Shown here: positions 60,779 to 64,000 of the stretch, one piece after another
Position numbering within the stretch: position 1 is the stretch's first letter
How the letters are laid out: each line of letters begins with the position of its first letter
Source of the DNA: Pontibacter diazotrophicus
GTDB taxonomy: Bacteria > Bacteroidota > Bacteroidia > Cytophagales > Hymenobacteraceae
Length of the DNA: 64,000 nucleotides
NCBI RefSeq assembly: GCF_003367245.1
Contig: NZ_QRGR01000007.1
Location: 62,001-126,000 of the forward strand
Direction: 5' to 3'
The notes under the pieces: generated by a model
Databases searched by the model: none
What the model saw: only the letters and a program-made list of their open reading frames with translations
What the model was told of the DNA's origin: nothing
Made by a program: the position numbers and the translations under genes

Positions 60779-62356
60779 ATGACTTCAATGTATTCATTTG
60801 ACTTGCCGGCCAGTGGTAAGTCTATCATAAAAGTAATTGGCGTCGGGGGCGGTGGCAGCAATGCTGTAAACCACATGTATAGCCAGGGCATCAAAGATGT
60901 AGAGTTTATCATCTGTAACACGGATTCGCAGGCTTTAAAGAGCAGCAGCGTTCCAAACAAACTTGCTATCGGTCAGAACCTGACAGAAGGCTTGGGTGCA
61001 GGTGCTAACCCCGAAAAAGGTAAACACGCCGCACTTGAAAGCAAGGAAGAAATACGGGAGATGCTAAGCAATGACACTAAAATGGTGTTTATCACGGCTG
61101 GTATGGGCGGTGGTACCGGTACAGGTGCTGCCCCGGTTATTGCGAAAGTAGCCAAAGAACTGGGCATCCTGACAGTGGGTATCGTTACTGCTCCTTTCGT
61201 GTTTGAAGGTAAGAAGAAGAAAGTAGCGGCAGAGAACGGTATAAAGGAGCTGAGCGAAAATTGTGATACCATCCTGGTGATCCTCAACGACAAGCTGCGC
61301 GAGATGTTCGGAAACCTGACCATACGTGAGGCTTTCGCCAAGGCAGACAACGTGCTGACAACAGCTGCTAAATCCATAGCTGAAATCATCACGGTTACTG
61401 CTGAAGTAAACGTTGACTTTGAAGACGTTAAAACAGTTATGAAAGACTCTGGTGCTGCAGTGATGGGTTCTGCCACAACAGAGGGCGAGGGCCGTGCCCT
61501 GCGTGCTGCTGAAGAAGCACTTTCATCTCCTTTGCTCAATAACACCGACATCCACGGTGCACAGAAGATCCTGCTTTCAATTATGTCTGGCGAGCAGGCG
61601 GAACTGGAAATGGATGAACTGACTGAAATCACTGAGTATATCCAGGATAAAGCCGGTCAGGAAGCTGAAGTTATCTTCGGCCACGGTATTGATTCTTCTC
61701 TTGGTCAGAGCATCCGTGTGACGGTGATTGCCACTGGCTTCGCCAGTGACGCGGAAAGCATCATAGAGCCAAAAAAAACTTTTTTTGATTTAGAAAGCCA
61801 AAAAAAAATAGAGATAACTGAGCCTGTAAGACCAGAGCCTGCACAAGAGGTAGCTGCCTTTGTGTCGCGCCCTGTAGCGCCTGCTCCTGTGGTTACGCCA
61901 CAGCAACCTCCTGTACAGCAAACACCGCCGCCAGCCGCGCCGCCAACATATGAGCAGCAGCCGGTGCACCGCCCGGAGCCGCAGCCAGTAAGGCCGCAGC
62001 CAATTATTTTTGAACTGGATGGCGATGTACAGAACCCAACCGGTTCTACGTACAATGCCCCCCGCGAAGACGATGGCCGTGCGGCACGTGAGCGCGAGGC
62101 GGCAAGCCGTTTAGCAGAAGAGCGTGAGTTGATGCAGCGTCGTGCGGAAGAGCGTCGTGAGCGTTTGCGCATGCTGAGTTCAGAAATCACTTCTGAGGCT
62201 ATTAAAGAGAAGCTGGATGTACCTGCTTACCTGCGCCGCAATGTGGCGTTAGACAGAGTATCACACTCTTCTGAGCGTAACATCTCCCGCTTTAACCTCA
62301 ACGACGACAATGAGATTTTAGGCGACAACCGTTTCCTGCACGACAACGTGGACTAA
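60779..62356 (+). CDS. ftsZ: Cell division protein FtsZ
   Basis: Tubulin-like GTPase forming the Z ring, 525 residues. GVGGGGSNAVNHM is at the N terminus, the GTP-binding loop GMGGGTGTGAAPVIA near residue 118, and the T7 loop region NVDFEDVKTVM. The linker from about 335 is long and rich in Pro, Gln and Arg. The FtsA-binding-like peptide DVPAYLRR occurs at residues 480-487, not at the very end: 38 more residues follow. A 46-base perfect palindrome ends the operon. Confidence 0.97.
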   Translation: MTSMYSFDLPASGKSIIKVIGVGGGGSNAVNHMYSQGIKDVEFIICNTDSQALKSSSVPNKLAIGQNLTEGLGAGANPEKGKHAALESKEEIREMLSNDTKMVFITAGMGGGTGTGAAPVIAKVAKELGILTVGIVTAPFVFEGKKKKVAAENGIKELSENCDTILVILNDKLREMFGNLTIREAFAKADNVLTTAAKSIAEIITVTAEVNVDFEDVKTVMKDSGAAVMGSATTEGEGRALRAAEEALSSPLLNNTDIHGAQKILLSIMSGEQAELEMDELTEITEYIQDKAGQEAEVIFGHGIDSSLGQSIRVTVIATGFASDAESIIEPKKTFFDLESQKKIEITEPVRPEPAQEVAAFVSRPVAPAPVVTPQQPPVQQTPPPAAPPTYEQQPVHRPEPQPVRPQPIIFELDGDVQNPTGSTYNAPREDDGRAAREREAASRLAEERELMQRRAEERRERLRMLSSEITSEAIKEKLDVPAYLRRNVALDRVSHSSERNISRFNLNDDNEILGDNRFLHDNVD

Positions 62357-62374
62357 ACGGATAGCAATCAATCC

Positions 62375-62420
62375 TAAACAGAAAGCCCCTGCATGCGCGC
62401 ATGCAGGGGCTTTCTGTTTA
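62375..62420. terminator. Bidirectional terminator, perfect 46-base palindrome
   Basis: Bases 62375-62397 are the exact reverse complement of 62398-62420. The central CGCG will form the loop, leaving a stem of about 21 bp. It terminates the dcw cluster and, on the other strand, the FMN reductase gene. Confidence 0.9.
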
Positions 62421-62452
62421 TACGCCTACCTGAAACGGAAAGAGAGAAGCCT

Positions 62453-62977
62453 CTAAAATCGAATAAGCTGATCAATATGTTCTTCCATCAGTTCATTGTA
62501 GAGGTCGCTGGTGATGATTTTGCCGTCAAAGTTTTTTTCGATGTGGGCAAACTTCAGCTTCATGGCCATGATGTGCATGCCCAGGTAATGCAGTATATCC
62601 GTGAGGTGGCTAAGGGCAAGGCCGCTGCCTTGCATACCCGACGATAAGCCAATCAAAGCCCCTTTCTTATCCTTAAACGGGCAGGGGTAGCTGAGCGCAT
62701 CAATAAAAGCCTTTAATACGCCAGGGAAGGAAGAATTATATTCCGGAACCACGAAGACAAATTTCTCCGAATCCTCGATAACTTGAATAAGCTTATTGAA
62801 TTCCTCATTCTTGCCTGTATTCTTGTACATCGCTGAAACAATGAAATCAGCAGGTAAGTCAGCTAAATCTATAATATGATAGGTCTCCTGCCGTGCGTCC
62901 AGCATAGAGGCGTATAAGTCAGCAATGGCTCTGGATCTGGAGGCGGGTCTGTTCGTGCCTGATATGATTGTGATCAT
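62453..62977 (-). CDS. NADPH-dependent FMN reductase family flavoprotein
   Basis: A 174-residue flavodoxin-like reductase. The FMN phosphate loop is at the N terminus (ITIISGTNRPASRSRAIADLY), with FVVPEYNSSFPGVLKAFIDAL (the YN(G/S) motif) near 80-95 and LSSGMQGSGLALSHLTDILH after it. Substrates may be quinones, azo dyes or chromate, and cannot be told apart by sequence. It is a single gene convergent with ftsZ. Confidence 0.9.
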   Translation of the reverse strand: MITIISGTNRPASRSRAIADLYASMLDARQETYHIIDLADLPADFIVSAMYKNTGKNEEFNKLIQVIEDSEKFVFVVPEYNSSFPGVLKAFIDALSYPCPFKDKKGALIGLSSGMQGSGLALSHLTDILHYLGMHIMAMKLKFAHIEKNFDGKIITSDLYNELMEEHIDQLIRF

Positions 62978-63098
62978 ATAATGTTTTCTTATATCTCCTT
63001 TAACAGTTTATATCAACATAGGTTATAAAGGAGGACGTTTTACTTATGTTCACTTCCGGTGCATGAAGCATAGAGGTAATGCACCGGGTAAAAATAAA

Positions 63099-63128
63099 AA
63101 AGGCGGGAACAGTAGCTGCCCCGCCTTT
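63099..63128 (-). terminator. Terminator of the sdhB gene
   Basis: On the minus strand a 9-bp GC-rich stem (63120-63128 with 63099-63107) is followed by a long T-rich run. It lies 19 bases past the sdhB stop codon. Confidence 0.9.
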
Positions 63129-63146
63129 ACTTATGGTTAAGGTTTA

Positions 63147-63932
63147 TTAAGCTATGTTCTCAGAGGTTGCTTTTGCAACAATAAACTCTCTTCTGAGCTT
63201 ATTGATGTTCTCCAAAGAGATACCAACCGGACACTCTGCAGCGCAGGCACCTGTGTTAGTACAAGCTCCGAAGCCTTCAATGTCCATCTGGGCAACCATG
63301 TTCTCCACACGCGTCTTGCGCTCAGTCTTACCTTGCGGAAGCAGGGCGAGCTGCGACACCTTTGCACTTACAAATAGCATAGCAGAGGCATTTTTACAGG
63401 CGGCCACACAGGCACCACATTGGATGCAGGTAGCTGCGTCGAACGCTTTGTCTGCTACTGTCTTTGGGATTGGAATCTCGTTGGCGTCCGGCACACCACC
63501 TGTGTTCACAGAGATGTAACCACCAGCCTGCTGGATACGATCAAAAGCAGAACGGTCCACCACTAAGTCCTTATGAACCGGGAAGGCAGCTGCTCTCCAG
63601 GGCTCGATGGTAATGGTGTCGCCATCTTTAAAGTGGCGCATGTGCAACTGACAGGTAGTGGTGCCCCGCTCCGGCCCGTGTGCACGGCCGTTGATGAACA
63701 GGCTACACGCTCCGCAGATACCTTCGCGGCAGTCATGGTCGAAGGCGATGGGCTCTTCGTTACGTACTTCCAGGTCATCGTTCAACACATCCAGCATCTC
63801 CAAAAACGACATGTCAGGAGAAACGTTCTTTACAGGGTATGTTACCATTTGACCTGCTGTATCTCTATTTTTTTGGCGCCAAACCTTTAGAGTCAAGGAC
63901 ATTGGTTTAGCATTTGGATTACTTCCAGCCAT
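63147..63932 (-). CDS. sdhB: Succinate dehydrogenase / fumarate reductase iron-sulfur subunit
   Basis: Electron-transfer subunit of complex II, 261 residues. Ligands for three clusters are visible: the [2Fe-2S] set [15 protein letters not shown] with the later TTCQLHM, and the ferredoxin-like pairs [15 protein letters not shown] and [15 protein letters not shown]. This is the Bacteroidota (SdhB/FrdB type B) form. The flavoprotein gene sdhA should lie upstream on this strand, beyond the window edge. Confidence 0.94.
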   Translation of the reverse strand: MAGSNPNAKPMSLTLKVWRQKNRDTAGQMVTYPVKNVSPDMSFLEMLDVLNDDLEVRNEEPIAFDHDCREGICGACSLFINGRAHGPERGTTTCQLHMRHFKDGDTITIEPWRAAAFPVHKDLVVDRSAFDRIQQAGGYISVNTGGVPDANEIPIPKTVADKAFDAATCIQCGACVAACKNASAMLFVSAKVSQLALLPQGKTERKTRVENMVAQMDIEGFGACTNTGACAAECPVGISLENINKLRREFIVAKATSENIA

Positions 63933-64000
63933 TTCTTTTAAATTAGAAATTATAAATTATGAATTAGAAATTATCAGAATTGATGCCCTTGTATAACAAT
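63933..64000. repeat. AT-rich repeat upstream of sdhB
   Basis: The 13-base AATTAGAAATTAT occurs twice in direct orientation (63941-63953 and 63962-63974). It is the same word family as the inverted repeat between iscS and iscU. The last 26 bases cannot be assigned. Confidence 0.5.

Noticed and set aside
63975..64000. C-terminal end of sdhA at the window edge
   Set aside because: Expected from gene order, but the 26 bases do not give a recognisable tail in any minus-strand frame.
1..64000. tRNA, rRNA, CRISPR arrays, riboswitches and prophage genes
   Set aside because: Scanning by eye found no T-loop/anticodon pattern, no regular spaced repeats of CRISPR size, no cobalamin-, TPP- or SAM-type conserved core and no phage genes; a covariance-model search would be needed to exclude small RNAs.

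Overview
The window looks like chromosome of a pigmented Bacteroidota, most likely order Cytophagales, family Hymenobacteraceae (Pontibacter-like); the taxon is an inference from gene content. The evidence is a type IX secretion sortase/porin pair (PorU2/PorV type) and a secreted cargo protein with a T9SS sorting tail, promoters of the Bacteroidota type (TTG, about 20 bases, TAnnTTTG), a Bacteroidota-type division cluster without murF or ddl, and a ketocarotenoid operon. Base composition is around 50% GC with local AT-rich patches. I see no rRNA, tRNA, CRISPR array, transposase or prophage.

Layout. 1-3926: end of a complex I operon (nuoL tail, nuoM, nuoN), then a long PurF-like amidophosphoribosyltransferase. 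6060-7361: T9SS cargo protein. 7437-9948 (minus): iscS-iscU-unknown-iscA. 10064-12703 (plus): methylmalonyl-CoA epimerase, threonylcarbamoyl-AMP synthase, CCA-adding-type enzyme. 13096-15965 (minus): PadR regulator and a PspC/GIN-domain envelope protein. 16243-22437: PorV-like and PorU2-like genes. 22543-25230 (minus): namZ-like, fmt, folA. 25264-33769: LolC/FtsX-like permease, MscS channel, M23 peptidase, AP2/HNH-like protein, PaaE-like reductase, M3 oligoendopeptidase, NlpE-type lipoprotein and a TetR regulator. 34066-34875: enoyl-CoA hydratase divergent from the TetR gene.

34926-42233 is a carotenoid locus on one strand: crtZ, a MerR/B12-binding regulator resembling the photoreceptor CarH, an ECF sigma factor, crtI, crtB, an unknown exported protein, a fused two-domain lycopene cyclase, ispH and crtW. 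Together these would take isoprenoid precursor to beta-carotene and on to hydroxylated and ketolated products of the canthaxanthin/astaxanthin type. A shared GTTTAAC/GTTAAAC motif lies before crtZ and before the sigma gene, suggesting one light- or B12-responsive circuit. 43021-46118 (minus) is a small metal-related group: a HYC_CC_PP-like protein, a TonB-dependent receptor and a heavy-metal-associated protein.

46468-62356 is the dcw cluster: mraZ, rsmH, ftsL-like, PBP with PASTA domain, murE, mraY, an inserted S23/four-helix-bundle gene, murD, ftsW, murG, murC, ftsQ, ftsA, ftsZ. The roughly 350-base region before mraZ is the most information-dense non-coding part of the window. It holds a good promoter, three 10-bp-phased MraZ-type boxes, four DnaA-box-like 9-mers (two head-to-tail), an AT-rich stretch, and a second set of GTGGG repeats pointing at the divergent metal operon. 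The window closes with an FMN reductase and sdhB (both minus). Convergent gene ends carry unusually long perfect hairpins, with stems of 20 to 28 bp.
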